64,000 nt of DNA from Uloborus plumipes (GCA_038373865.1 JAXGGA010005795.1:1-64000), one strand, 5' to 3'. Shown: positions 1 through 11,235, counted from the first letter of the stretch. Made by a program: numbers and translations. The notes: generated by a model not told the origin, from the letters alone.

Positions 1-149
1 TAATTTGAGTGAAGAAGAAAAAGAGATGCCTATTACTTTCAAGGAATATTTTAGATATTTGTTAGTAGTAAAGATATTCTTAAACGAGTTACTGTTATAA
101 AGCAGTAAGTAACCGCCCTAAGCCAGGGATAAGGCAGAAACATGAAATA

Positions 150-546
150 CACCACCAGCTCGTTTGTGCCATCCTTGGACTGCAGTTTCGGGTTTTTGGC
201 ACTCGTCAGTATGGAATAGGAATTAAACGAGCCGGAGGCAAAAATCCTCTTATAAAGCAAAGAGAGCCAAAGAAACTGGTAGCTAATGTGAAATTAGAAC
301 ACCAGCGACTGACCTCACTTGGTACGGTACAACTCGAAAATTTTCAGGCAAAGCTCGGGTAAGAAGAGCGGTCGCTCACTTGTGTTCTAATTTCACATTA
401 GCTACAAGTTTTTTTTTTTTTTTTGGCTCTCTTGGTTCTATAAGAGGATTTTTGCCTTCGGCTCGTTTAATTCCTATTCCATACTGACGAGTGCCAAAAA
501 ACCCGAAACTGCAGTCCAAGGAGGGAATAAACGAGCTGTTGGTGTG
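150..546. repeat. Inverted copy pair of a dispersed repeat
   Basis: Positions 150-303 and 378-546 are imperfect reverse complements: the segment from 'caccaccagctcg' through 'gcaaaaatcctcttataaag' to 'ctaatgtgaaattagaacac' reappears inverted, separated by about 75 bases. The unit just to the left, with 'cctaagccagggataaggcag' at about 117-136, is shared with copies at 33390-33540 and 53876-54150, so this is a dispersed family. Minus-strand frames in two of the copies start with the same residues (MLYKRIFAS), which reflects shared DNA and is not evidence of coding. The family type is not recognised. Confidence 0.7.
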
Positions 547-641
547 TTACGAACTATTGTTAGTTTTTCAAGACTAGTTATAACTAAAATATAGCAACAG
601 AGATGCTAAAGTCGCTTCTTCGTTTCCTTTTTGGTTTACTA

Positions 642-2746
642 GGGGAAGACCGCCTATATTGGACCACTGCTTAAATTGGACCTCGGGCTTAAAATCTAGT
701 ACAGAGATCTATGCTAAACTTTAACGGTAGATACATAAAGTTTTAGAAATAAAATCAATGTGTATGAAGTTTCACCAGTCTTTGAACTGTGTAGCGTGAG
801 TTACGGCATGATTTATGTTGAAAACGTGTAAAATCTTATTTTTCGGACTTGTACCTAGTAAGATAGTACTAAAACTTGTAAGCTGAGGTAAACTGCTGTT
901 ATAGCATGATAATCTGTGTTTAATAAGGATCACATCTATGTATTTACATGCGCGGTTGTGATAATTTTTGACAGAGAAATAAGTGGAAGAATAAAAAATG
1001 GCATGTTTTCCTTTATTGGACCGAAAAAATTTTCCTATATTGGACCGGTGGTCCAATTTAAGAATATGATTTTAAGCAAGACTTTTCATTAATTGTAACA
1101 TTAAAAAAGTGACTCATCTGATTTAATAGCGTAGTTAAGATTATTTTAAGCATACTTTAACACCTATTCACGATATTCATTTTTTTATCAAGCACATTTT
1201 CTAGAAGCTGCAAATTCTTGAAATATTTGTTTTTTTCTCTTTTTCCATTAAGTTGCAGTTTCAGGTTGTTAAACGTAGTTATTAATTTAAATAAAATTTG
1301 TGCTGCTTTACCGAGGAAAAAAAATGAAATTCTTCAATTTGCCCGAAAAGATTTTAAAAAGAAAAAATTAATATGCTACTAAAATGTTCAATGTAGATGA
1401 AACCGGTCTTTTCACTGCCCAAAAGCCCCAAAATATATCGACATATAAAAGTAAACACCAGTTTCGAGGAGTAATGTGTGTTGAAGGTGTTAGAAACACA
1501 CTTGCTATTTGCTGCATGAGTGCAACAGAATTGCTACACTTCCCTTCCTCCCCATGCTTATTTTCAAAAGAATACGTTCCATGTATTTACTTATCGTAAA
1601 AGCACCCCCTGGTGAGTAATATGCTTGTCTAAAAAAAGGTTGGATCACAAACGATAACTCACACAATTGATACAATATTTCATCAAAACCATTAAACCAA
1701 GAGCATAGATGCAATACACTTGGTTAACGAGAGCGATATAATAATGCTTTCTCTTAAAGCACACCATGCAAGATGTTATCTTTTTTTCACCCTCTGTCTA
1801 CATATTTTAATCGAGTGTGTGATACATGGATGCGAGAACATCCAATGAAATCCATTACCCAATATCGAATAGAAGAACTGTTTGGTAACTCTTATGGGTA
1901 AACCTCAATCAAGGCCATGGCAAATGTTGTAAGTTGATTCTAAAGAACAGGAGTTTGACCTGTTAATTGACATGTGTTTAGCGGCATTGACTTGGCTGGA
2001 GCAGAGTTCGAGGTAAGTAGTCCAGATAAAACTACTGAAAGTGAGCAGGCTACATGTTCGGTGTAAGTTGTACTGTTGTACACCATGTACAAGAACTAGC
2101 TACGACTTAAATTAGTACAAGCTCTGCATAATCAGCGGATAGTTCTCATCAAATCTTGATTGTCAACTTCAACTATAATTTTGTAAAGGCCAGGCTCACA
2201 CATCAATTTACCTAAAAAATAGAAAACACAAAAAGAAAGGCTATATCAGCAATCATTCTAATGCCGTGTGAAAGAAACATAGAACAGAAAAAGTCATACA
2301 AGAATAAGCAAGAAACTGCACAAAACAATTGTTATTGCAATATTGGTCATAGATATGAAGCGCAAAATATGATTAAATGCATGAAATGCTATCGGTGAGT
2401 GTATCAACACTGCCTAAATGAGACCGAAGCAAAAGAAATTCTATTGCAAATCCTGGAAAAAAGATGTATAGTTCAAATATAAATTATTCTATGATTTCCT
2501 GGTACGGTCCAATTTAGGAAGCGCGTGGTTCAAAATAGGCGCATATATTCCTAAATTGGACTTTTGCAACTTTTTGTAACATAATTTTTTTAAAAATAAT
2601 TTCCATATTTTTAGAAAATATAAGCTCCTAGGGCGGTTCCTGATTAAATTTAGCTTACGATGCCCTATTTTGTATTTCTGTTTTGCTTCACATTGAGCGA
2701 CACAGGCCTCCTGTTCTTAGGGGGTCCAATATAGGCGGTCTTCCCC
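642..2746 (+). mobile_element. Decayed pogo-like DNA transposon with TIRs and TA target duplication
   Basis: The left end GGGGAAGACCGCCTATATTG is matched inverted at 2723-2746, and both ends are flanked by TA (640-641, 2747-2748), the duplication expected of Tc1/mariner/pogo elements. The terminal motif tATTGGACC recurs inside the element in both orientations: near 655-685, 1013-1062 (including a head-to-head pair), 2505-2575 and 2723-2740. The interior carries a broken pogo-type transposase at about 1384-2465. Length is about 2.1 kb. The N-terminal helix-turn-helix region expected upstream of 1384 is not recognisable, so the 5' half is deleted or badly decayed. Confidence 0.85.
1384..2465 (+). 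pseudogene. Pogo-like (DDE_1) transposase pseudogene
   Basis: The family catalyses cut-and-paste transposition in the nucleus; this copy cannot. What can be read, across several frames, follows the family order. NVDETG at about 1387-1404 contains the first catalytic Asp and is followed by a QKPQ block and the CCMSAT strand (1510-1530). KAPPGEYALVKKGW is at about 1600-1645. A degenerate 'LSLKAHHA' block near 1750 lies where the family has LPPHxSH. CDTWMREHPMKSITQYRIEE is at 1818-1880, then an IxPxN-like stretch near 1950-1985. A C-terminal Cys/His finger-like stretch (CYCN..H....KCMKCYR) is at 2332-2395. Multiple frameshifts and stops are present, and the second catalytic Asp block is lost. 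The assignment rests on motif order read by eye. Confidence 0.8.
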
Positions 2747-2748
2747 TA

Positions 2749-3812
2749 CAAGCTGTATCAAACGACTATACACCTAAATGGTCATATACTTTTAAACTGT
2801 TTAATACTTAATTACAAGTATTAATTTTAGTTTAAAATTGTGTTTGCCTTGTATTATCAACTTCGGATAATAATTATGTATCATAAAAATCTAATTTTCA
2901 AGTCATTCGTATTAGCATTTAGAATTCTTGGTTTACGTACCTCTTACAACGTTTCTCGATAATGTACTCTTTAGACGTTTTTGGAACTCCGTGGTTTTAT
3001 AAACGAATTCGCATGAAAATATTTTTGAACACGTTTATTTAGATATTCAAAATCGTGTAACGCTAGATTAAGTATTTATAAAATTTCACAGTATTTCAAA
3101 CACTATTTGTGCTTCCGTAAAATTACAAAATTTATATTGACACATACATTATTACATTCTGTGTTTTTATGATGTAGAGTAGGCTGTAAAAATACAAGAT
3201 AAAAGATGTAGACATGAGGAGAACAAGCATTCACAACTTTTATGTATATTTCTTTGCAAGTAGATCTTGTTGGGAGGTTTGGAGCTTTTGTTCTTTTTTT
3301 GTAATGAAAGAATTTTATGTATGCTGACGAAATCGTCATATGATTTTCTTCTCAACTTCATAAAAAGGCATTTGGGTTCTTGTATTTTTTTTGTTAACTT
3401 TTTTTTCTTTATAATAAGTCAACTAGCTGTCAAAAGTCAGAACGCAGCAATATGTGTCTTCTCTTGTACCGATGGAAAATTTAGTATAAATCAAAAAGTA
3501 AAGACAAAATTAAAAAAAAAAAGAAAAATTATTCATTTGACTTTTGACATAAATGAATTTCAAATTATGGTCTTCAAAATCACAATACTAATACCCTTTT
3601 TATGCTTCGAGCATCAAGAGCATAATTGGTGAAGATATACACCAATCATTTAAAATCAACAAAGAAGCAAAAAAAAAATCGCCAGCTGCAAAATAAGTTT
3701 TCATAATGTAAAGGAATCGAACAATCCACATGCTATACGCTAAAAAAAAATATTTTTTCTAAAAAAGGAAAGAACAAAATGTCTCAACAAAAATATTAAG
3801 ACTTTCGAAATG
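2749..3812. other. No gene recognised
   Basis: AT-rich sequence with poly-A/T runs. A 121-codon open frame at 3267-3632 is rich in Phe, Ile and Lys as expected of chance frames in such DNA; it has no motif and no splice context. Confidence 0.5.
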
Positions 3813-4375
3813 CAGTGAACTCTCATTTATGCGCCGGCACAAGGGACAAGCAGAAAAAGGCGCATAACTCAAAGAGACGCATAAGCGAGCAAGCCTATTT
3901 AAAGGTCTAAAACGCAACGTAATATCTAATGAGAATACGAATAAGAATATTTCTATAGAAAAAGGGCATATTACTACGGTTTGGCAGTTATTGTAACGTA
4001 GCTACAATGATAAAGATAAAACAAAAATTGTAGCGTACTTAAGCACAAATTGCTCTTTTTAAAACGATACATAATGGCTAATTGTCCCTCTCCGAATTCT
4101 AGTTCATACGGAAAAAAGGTCTTCCGAGAGCAATAAAAGCGGCATATTAAAGAGGTAAGTGAAGAAACATGCTGATTTTTTTAAAAAAATTAGGTTTTTT
4201 TTTTAATTTACATTTTCACGAAAAATTCGGCGCATAGGTGAAACATTTAGCTTTAGAGCGAAGCATGATCAAATGATATCATTATTATGCTATGGATTGT
4301 TCTGGGACCATTTAAAATGGTCGTATAAGTGAAAAAATCGCATAAATGAGGCGGTGTATAAGTGAGAAATCACTG
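3813..4375. mobile_element. Tigger/pogo-like MITE, copy 1
   Basis: Terminal inverted repeats near CAGTGAACTCTCATTTATGC (left) and its degenerate inverse (right), with TA after the right end (4376-4377) and a mutated TG at the left. The motif GGCGCATAA recurs internally. The same 550-bp family occurs at 46008-46561 with both TA flanks intact. No coding capacity. Confidence 0.8.
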
Positions 4376-4619
4376 TATGCTTGTACTTTCTACAGACGAA
4401 GCTTTCCAGAGAGAGAGATGAAAGCGTATTACGTAGTCTTAAATGTGGTATGAATACCTTATGATTGTGCATTGTACTATGGTTTACTTTTCTTGAGGCT
4501 TTTACAAAAGTTAAGAAAAACAAAAAAACTAGTAAAATGTAAGATAATCTCTAATTGCTGCATATGTTAAGTTATTCTGTTTACTTTGGTGAAAATAACT
4601 GTTCTGTTAACCCCTCAAG

Positions 4620-4805
4620 GCCTGGTTTCCAAGGATGCGTTTTCCGACGGACAGGTTAGCGTCACCGTTTTTTTTTTTTTTTTTTGCAGCGGAGTTCCTT
4701 CTACGCCTGCGCCGTCATCTTGCGCGTATGCGTAGAAGGAACTCCGCTGCAAAAAAACGGTGACGTACACCTGTCCGTCGGAAAACGCATCCTTGGAAAC
4801 CAGGC
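4620..4805. mobile_element. Near-perfect palindromic MITE
   Basis: A 186-bp foldback. The left arm GCCTGGTTTCCAAGGATGCG is reproduced inverted at the right end. Pairing continues through 'ttttccgacggacagg', 'cgtcaccg', a T/A run and 'gcagcggagttccttctacg' to a GC-rich loop at about 4710-4728. The arms differ mainly in the T-run length (18 versus 7). G+C is far above the surroundings. No clear target duplication was found. Confidence 0.85.
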
Positions 4806-5057
4806 TTTAAGAAGTGACCGAAACGCAGAAGTATAGCACTTCAGATTACCTTTTATGCAGGTGAGTGTTAAAATACACTCAGTGTCATTTAATTCTGAGA
4901 GTAAAACTTTTTATATATTTGAAAATACTTCTAAAATTACGTTTTGGTCATATTATTGCAGGCATTGCATGCACTATTGCGTGTCTAAAACTGTTTGCTG
5001 CTTAAAATTTCAGCTTTGTTTATCTTAATTAGATAAACAACTTTCACTTTCATTTAA

Positions 5058-5778
5058 GGTATACGTACACACTTGGACATTTTTTTTTAATTTTTCACTC
5101 TAAAAATCCAATTTTTTAACAGTAGGTCACTGGTGTATGGTTAAAACCTTTTCGACATAAAAATCTGAAAAAAACTTAAATAAATAGTCACTAATTAAGA
5201 TTTAATGAGCTAATTAGCACATTTTTCTAAACACGATATCTTAAAAGCAAATTGGTTTAGGAACACAATTTTTATCAAAAAATATTCCTAATATTACCCT
5301 TCGTGTGGTCTTCCTCAATAAAGATTCTAGAGAAAGTAGATTTTTTTACTGATAGTTTTAACCACAGAAGGACAAAAAAAATCAAGATTTTTCCCGAAAT
5401 CTTGAATTTTAAAAATCCATTAAAAATGTACTTTTCCAGTTACAGCTCTGATTGAGGCAGACCACATCTGCTCAACTATGCAGAATCCAATGGTACTAAA
5501 ATAATTGAGGTAGATGAATTCACTGTTGTGTAGTTATGTTTGGAAGAATGTAGCATATGGCAAAATAGCAATGCTTCAGAAATTGAGTTTAAAGATTTCG
5601 AAACACTTTGTAAGCAATGGCAACACCAAAAGAAAAACCCTTGTAACTCGAGAAATATTTCAAATATTGACTACATCTTAGTATTGTTTGAAAGCTAACA
5701 GATTGGAGAACATTTTAAGAAAATAAAAAAAAATGATATTTTGGACGAATTTTGAGATTTCAAGTGTGTACATATACC
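5058..5778. mobile_element. TTAA-flanked non-autonomous element
   Basis: Both ends are bounded by TTAA (5054-5057 and 5779-5782), and the termini GGTATACGTACACACTTG / CAAGTGTGTACATATACC are inverted repeats of about 18 bp. TTAA duplication is typical of piggyBac and also of Kolobok or Sola3 elements. The ends do not begin CCC, so I do not assign the superfamily. There is no open frame of note inside. Confidence 0.75.
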
Positions 5779-5782
5779 TTAA

Positions 5783-6290
5783 AGAGAGCGCAGCGGCCCA
5801 GTATATTAATATAAAGAGATTATTTAGTGTGTTATCAAAGATTTAGTGTGAGCAAATTCAATATGCGTGGTGTGGTGCTCATTTCATTCAGTTCAAAATC
5901 ATCGGTACAACTTGGATTATACACATGAAAATGTATTTCCTGAGAGGGTATGCATATGTTTAAGAATGTGCGTTTAAGAATGTCGGATGTTAGGTATCGT
6001 ACACTGTGCAACGAAAAATATGCCTTAAGAAACACAATAATTGTGATAACAATGCTCAAACTAAAAATATATTTGACAATACACAGCAAAAAATAAGCTG
6101 TTGTTTTTACACTATAATGTCGGAAATATTTCTAAAATTTCTGACGAAAATACAAATGTTGAAAGAAAGAAATATGCAGCACATTCTGCTTAAACTTCTC
6201 ATCCCTGAATGTAGAGTTGAATATAGAATTATTTCGTGGCAAGCATTATTTAGTTGAAAATAATTTCATACAGAAATGTCAAACACAGAT
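5783..6290. other. No gene recognised
   Basis: AT-rich spacer. Two short overlapping open frames on opposite strands (about 5835-6257) lack any motif. It leads directly into the satellite at 6291. Confidence 0.5.
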
Positions 6291-6895
6291 GCTGTTTTAC
6301 AGTTTATTTCTGTAAAACTAGCAATTTTACAGTTTATTACTGTAAAACTAGCAATTTTACAGTTTATTACTGTAAAACTAGCAATTTTACAGTTTATTAC
6401 TGTAAAACTAGCAATTTTACTGTTTATTACTGTAAAACTAGCAATTTTTAGTTTATCACTGTAAAACTAGCAATTTTACAGGTTATTACTGTAAAACTAG
6501 CAATTTTACAGTTTATTACTGTAAAATTAGCAATTTTACAGTTTATTACTATAAAACTAGCAATTTTTAGTTTATTACTGTAAAACTAGCAATTTTACAG
6601 GTTATTACTGTAAAACTAGCAATTTTACAGTTTATTACTGTAAAACTAGCAATTGTACAGTTTATTACTGCAAAATTAGCTATTTTACTATAAAATTCGG
6701 TCTAGTACACTGTAAAAGCAACAGTAAAATAAAGACAGCAGAGGTTCTAGTTTAAAACTGCAAAATGCACAGTAATAAACTGTGAAACTGGCATTTTAGT
6801 TATTACTGCAAACTAGCAATTTTACAGTTTACTACTGTGAAATTAACAATTTTAGTTTATTACTGTAAAATTACCTTCATTATACTGTAAAAACA
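6291..6895. repeat. 30-bp hairpin satellite derived from a CACTG-type MITE
   Basis: About 13 tandem copies (6291-6680) of a 30-bp unit, TTTTACAGTTTATTACTGTAAAACTAGCAA with small changes. The first 23 bases form a hairpin with 8-bp arms (TTTTACAG/CTGTAAAA). From 6680 to 6895 the array degenerates into inverted and spaced copies. The same core occurs at 11932-12798, 35817-36189 and 43618-43817 as a dispersed MITE, so the array probably grew from a MITE interior. Threonine-rich frames at 6254-6464 are by-products of the repeat. Confidence 0.9.
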
Positions 6896-6896
6896 T

Positions 6897-7069
6897 CAGG
6901 CCCGTCATTTTAGGGGGGCAGGGGGTCAATTGCCCCCCCCCCCCCCCGGATTTGAGTAATCAATGAATTTACATATAAGTGGGCGTGGTTTTCGCTGTTT
7001 TTCGATGAAATTGCATTGTGTTTTCACCCTTTGCCTCCCCCTCTGGAAAAACTTGAAATGACGTCCCTG
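6897..7069. mobile_element. hAT-type C/G-homopolymer MITE, copy A
   Basis: Ends CAGGCCCGTCATTT / AAATGACGTCCCTG are inverted repeats. The flanks aaaaacat and aaaaatat form an 8-bp target duplication with one mismatch, typical of hAT. Long G and C runs sit just inside the ends. Other copies: 9758-9929, 13095-13223 and 35290-35438. Confidence 0.85.
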
Positions 7070-7239
7070 AAAAATATCTTTTTTTTATAGTGCTCATTTA
7101 CTATGAACATTTAAAAAAAAAATCCTCTCCCTTTAAACTTTTCACGAGAAGAAAAGGAAAAAAAAGTCAAGAGTCAAAAAACGAAGCCTCTTTAGGTGGA
7201 AGTCCAAAAACCGAGAGAAAAATGTCAAAGAAGAAAAGG

Positions 7240-7530
7240 GCTAAGGAGAACAAAAATCATCAAAATCCGCCAACTCAACTCTTCTGCCACGAGTCGTGAC
7301 AGATGAAAACGTCCAAAAGAATTTCATGCCTTGGCTCCGTCCCTGCTCGCTTGTCTGATTCTTGCGATTCGGGAACTCTCTCTCTCTCCCAAATCACGCT
7401 GGGGTGTGTGATCCGGAAACCGGGTATTTTCTCCTTTAACACTCAAAGGGTTTTGGGGGACGTAGGGAGTATTACTTGTGATCCGTTTTCTGTCAAATCA
7501 CTAATCAGCGGAAGTGCTTTTTAATTTAAA
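7240..7530 (+). repeat. Relatively GC-rich segment related to 52270-52560
   Basis: The stretch around 7250-7400 is homologous to the minus strand of about 52380-52540. Shared blocks include 'gatgaaaacgtccaaaag', then 'aatttca' and 'cgcttgtctgattc', then a 'gtgtgtgat' block. An open frame begins MKTSKRIS in both places, but the reading frames diverge afterwards and the conserved ATG context may be accidental. I see no TIR, poly-A tail or tRNA boxes. It may be an old dispersed repeat or a duplicated functional segment. Confidence 0.5.
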
Positions 7531-7722
7531 TGTGTTACTGAAAAGAAATGTAGCGATGTGTTTAAAATGCAACGTTACGACTTTTTTTATTTATTTTTAA
7601 TTTAACCACTTCGAAAATATATCGTACACTACAATTGTTCACCTCAAAAAATTTATCGATATTACAAGAAAATTAAAATTGAAAAAAAAAAGCCTAAATT
7701 TTTATTTCGAGTTCAAGATTAA

Positions 7723-8279
7723 CCTTTTAACTGTCATGCCCGAGATAATCGCGGGCACAGCACTGGTGTTCGAAAATGGCACGCCCGAGTATTACTCGGG
7801 GTACTTTTTTTTTGGGGGGGGGGGGTCACCGTATTGTTATACCCGAATGTATATCGGGAGACGTTTATTTCGGTTTCATTTTTTTGTCAAACCCGACTGT
7901 TTCTCGGGTTTGTGCTTGGAAAAGTGTTTCCAGTTATACCACACAAGACTGAATTACTGAAAGTTATTCGCTTTTATTTATTTAATGTTTTTTTTTTTCA
8001 TTTATTTATTTTTTAGAAAATAATTCATTTTTTTTTTTTTCATTTTTAGAAAATAATGCTCCACTAGAAGCGAACTTTACAACTGCCATGTTGAGTGGCA
8101 GCCGCTTTTATCAAATATGCAGTGGCTACAAAACTTTAAATATATAACCCATGTGCTTCAAAATATCAATTTTCAACTACTAAGTATATTTTATTTTGTA
8201 TTAAACATTTGATTTTTGCAATAAAAAAATTTGACAATTTGTGCACCCAAATCATCAAAATAACTTGACAGTCAAAGGG
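7723..8279. mobile_element. piggyBac-like MITE with internal hairpins
   Basis: Bounded by TTAA at 7719-7722 and 8280-8283. The ends CCTTTTAACTGTCA / TGACAGTCAAAGGG are inverted repeats of the CCYTTT type seen in piggyBac elements. Inside are several short hairpins built on CCCGA...TCGGG (around 7738, 7784, 7841, 7890) and a T9/G12 run at 7806-7827. Open frames spanning it are not coding. Confidence 0.8.
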
Positions 8280-8283
8280 TTAA

Positions 8284-8627
8284 AAACAAAATCAACTATA
8301 CAGTAATGGTCCAGTTTTGAGAATCGTATTTTACCTAAGCTTGCTCTTGTTCCATACGGTATTATAAAATTAATTGGAAAAAACTCAGGTGAATTGGTTA
8401 ACATTTAGGAATTAAATCTTAAAGATTATAATTTAGTAAAGAGAAAGTGGAATTTATACTGAATACCCAATTTCTTGGTGAAAACATTTTACTAATGATA
8501 ATGTGGAACATCGAAATATTGCGAAAGATGTTTTTTTTTTTTTTCATTTTACTGCTCATTATTCAGCTTTCTTATACACTAATGCTGCATTCAACCTTTT
8601 ATTCATTGTGTACTAAGATTCGATAGC
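8284..8627. other. No gene recognised
   Basis: AT-rich spacer between two MITEs; nothing recognisable. Confidence 0.5.
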
Positions 8628-8740
8628 ATCCCAAGTAGCACACTTCGTTTTTTTAAGGTTGTAAAATGGTTATTAACATTGTGACAACCGATTAAAAACG
8701 TTTATAAAACGTTTAAATGTCTTTTTGTGCTACCTGGGAT
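8628..8740. mobile_element. Small MITE with ATCCCAAGTAGCACA ends
   Basis: Ends ATCCCAAGTAGCACA (8628) and TGTGCTACCTGGGAT (to 8740) are inverted repeats with one mismatch. The interior is AT-rich with internal 'aaaacgttt' palindromes. The target duplication is unclear. Confidence 0.65.
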
Positions 8741-8762
8741 CATTTGCCATTACATCACCTTG

Positions 8763-9430
8763 CAGTGGCGTACTCAGGGGGTAGGCTGATAGGGCTGCAG
8801 CTCCCTCTGAAATTTTCAAAACGAATTTTTAAAATGTAAGCTAAGTTTTTTTCTTTTTTTTTAAGTCCCAAAATGAGAAAAGCTTGCAGAACAGATAATT
8901 AAGTGTAAGACAAAATTATAAGAAAGATTTTTTTTTGTTTTGACATGTTTTTTTACTGTACGTCATGCTTATTATTATCCTATTATTCCATTTTGCTCAT
9001 TTTTATTGCAAATTTATGTATTAGAAATGCCGATTTTTTTTTCACTCATCTAATTCTGTTGAATAAATTTCAGCTTATTGAATTGAAACCCAGCATTAAG
9101 AACAATAGTAAAATGAACTGCAATATTAACATTATTAGAGGGTACATTTTAAAAATATTATATTTATATCAAAGTGTTTTATCAACACCTTTTGCAATGA
9201 ATATTTTTTTTTCTTTAAATTTATCATTCTGTGTCCATCAAAACGCTTTCTTCACAATAATTTCAATGAAAAAAAGGTTTTTTTAAATGATGTATTTTTG
9301 TCGACTTAAGTAGGCATTAAAGCAGAATTTCGAGACATTCACTTTTCACAACTACATTTTATGAGGTGCTCCCCCCCCCCAAGAGTCTTGACTCAGCCCC
9401 CCTGAAATGATTTGTCTGCGTACGCCACTG
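8763..9430. mobile_element. Non-autonomous element with CAGTGGCGTAC ends
   Basis: Inverted ends CAGTGGCGTAC / GTACGCCACTG, flanked on both sides by CCTTG (8758-8762, 9431-9435), a 5-bp direct repeat. Next to the ends lie C/G-rich runs on both sides. The AT-rich interior contains a 113-codon frame (8945-9286) that is hydrophobic and motif-free, best explained by composition. The superfamily is uncertain. Confidence 0.7.
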
Positions 9431-9757
9431 CCTTGAATGTTGGAATTTTTTGATATGCAGTTAAATTAATAGAAGAAGGTTGCAGAGAGTAGTAGATACA
9501 GTTATCCCTTGTTGTTTGAGATTAGTACTATACTTTATTCAGCAGAGTCACTCACAATTTTCGTTTTGCTTTCTTTCTGACCTAAGATCGATGGTACTAG
9601 ATTCGAAAAGGGCAGCTTAGAATCCATGCAAAGAAATAAAAAAAAAAAAATAGAGCAAAAAATTACCTGTCATAATCAATAAGTCTCTGGTGGTTTTATA
9701 TAATGACATATGATTGGACTTAAGTTGGGACTAACTTACCTTGAGTCAGGCCGCAGG

Positions 9758-9929
9758 CAGGGTCATTTCAAGTTTTTCCAGAGGGGGGGGGGGGGGAAAG
9801 GGTCCAAACACAATGCAATTTTACCGAAAAACATCAAAAACCACGCCCCCTTATGTGTAAATACATTTATTTCTCAAAGCGGGGGGGGGGGCATTCGACC
9901 CCCTCCCCCCCCCCTAAATGACGGGCCTG
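9758..9929. mobile_element. hAT-type C/G-homopolymer MITE, copy B
   Basis: Opposite in orientation to copy A. Ends CAGGGTCATTT / AAATGACGGGCCTG; flanks gccgcagg and accacagg match at 6 of 8 positions. Contains G12, G10 and C9 runs. The frame crossing it is composition-driven. Confidence 0.75.
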
Positions 9930-11232
9930 ACCACAGGCGTTGAAACTGCACTAATGGGAAATACTACCTTACGAGCTGAAAACGTTGGTATTATATTGTT
10001 CCCAGCAAAAACAATACATCCCAATAGTTTTTGTAAGTTGCAATAGTTAATTGATAACAGTATTTGCAAACTTTTATAAATGAAAAAAATAAGTTTAGAA
10101 TTTTCAATTCATCCCGACTCTTAAACCTCCTCCAATTGATACGAATTTTATTTGAGTAATTTACTTTGCATTGTGGAACAAGGGCAGCAATATTGAGAAA
10201 AATATGTATAACTTTCTTTTAACAAAATGATTACTAATCAGTTTACAAATTCTACGCTATTTATACTGTGAGTCAGTATCAATTTCCCTCAAAGAAGACT
10301 AGTTATTAAAGATATGATGGATCGTTAATTACGAGATTAATTACATTCTGAGATACACGCGAAAATAAAATTGATCATCGGAAAATTCTGAGATTAAAAA
10401 ATGCTATCTCTAATATTACAATTAATTTTAATCATTTTTCTAAACCACATTTCATTTTAAATGATACAAATGAAAGCAATCTGGATAGAAACGAACGAGG
10501 TTTTAGAGTTTGGAAATTGGCATCATTCATTTTAAAGAGTAACTTAGGCGAACGATTAATCATAAATGTCATTTCTTTTTTTATTGATATAATACTTAAT
10601 TATCGATTAAAGAGAAGATTCTATATAGTATTGCTTGATAATAGTATTGCTTGAAAGAGATCTTTACTAAAATGTCTCAAATTTCATTTTTAATTTTATA
10701 TCTCGAATTTTTCGTTGTGCAAATTAGTCGATATGTAAGCAGTACCCTTGCTCTAAAAGTACAAATTAATAAATTAACTACAATCATTAAACATAGTGTA
10801 CTTTATGAAACACACAGTTTATCTGAAATATATCGAAGAAAAAAAATTACACACACAAGGTTTTTAAAACAAAGTAAATTACGTTTATTGTTTGTAGTTA
10901 CGTTATTATATGGCATAAATAAATGGTTATAGTTAATTCAATAATGCAGATTAATAAATTTACTGTAACCATTTAACATAGTTTACTTTGTTTTCAAAAA
11001 CAGTGTGTAATATTTTTCCAAAATATATTCCAGATAAAATGAATCCTTACTTAAGATTCTAAACATGACTGTAAAAATAAACTCCAAGCGGAAGTAATAT
11101 GAGTTACAGACTACACTAAAGAATTAAAAATGGGCTGCCACATCTTTTTGTAAAGAGCGAAACAACCTTTCTTTTTTCCTAGCTAAATGTTCAGTTTTTG
11201 ACTCATATCTTGACGTTATTCAAGATATGATT
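9930..11232. other. No gene recognised
   Basis: AT-rich DNA without TIRs or coding signal that I can identify. The 93-codon frame at 10651-10932 has no recognisable motif. Confidence 0.5.
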
Positions 11233-11235
11233 TAA

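Noticed and set aside
3267..3632. 121-codon Phe/Ile/Lys-rich frame
   Set aside because: The composition mirrors AT-rich non-coding DNA; no motif or splice context.
6254..6464. Threonine/tyrosine repeat proteins
   Set aside because: They are translations of a 30-bp satellite whose unit is a multiple of three; all frames stay open trivially.
8945..9286. 113-codon hydrophobic frame
   Set aside because: Lies wholly inside a non-autonomous element with TIRs and is driven by T-runs.
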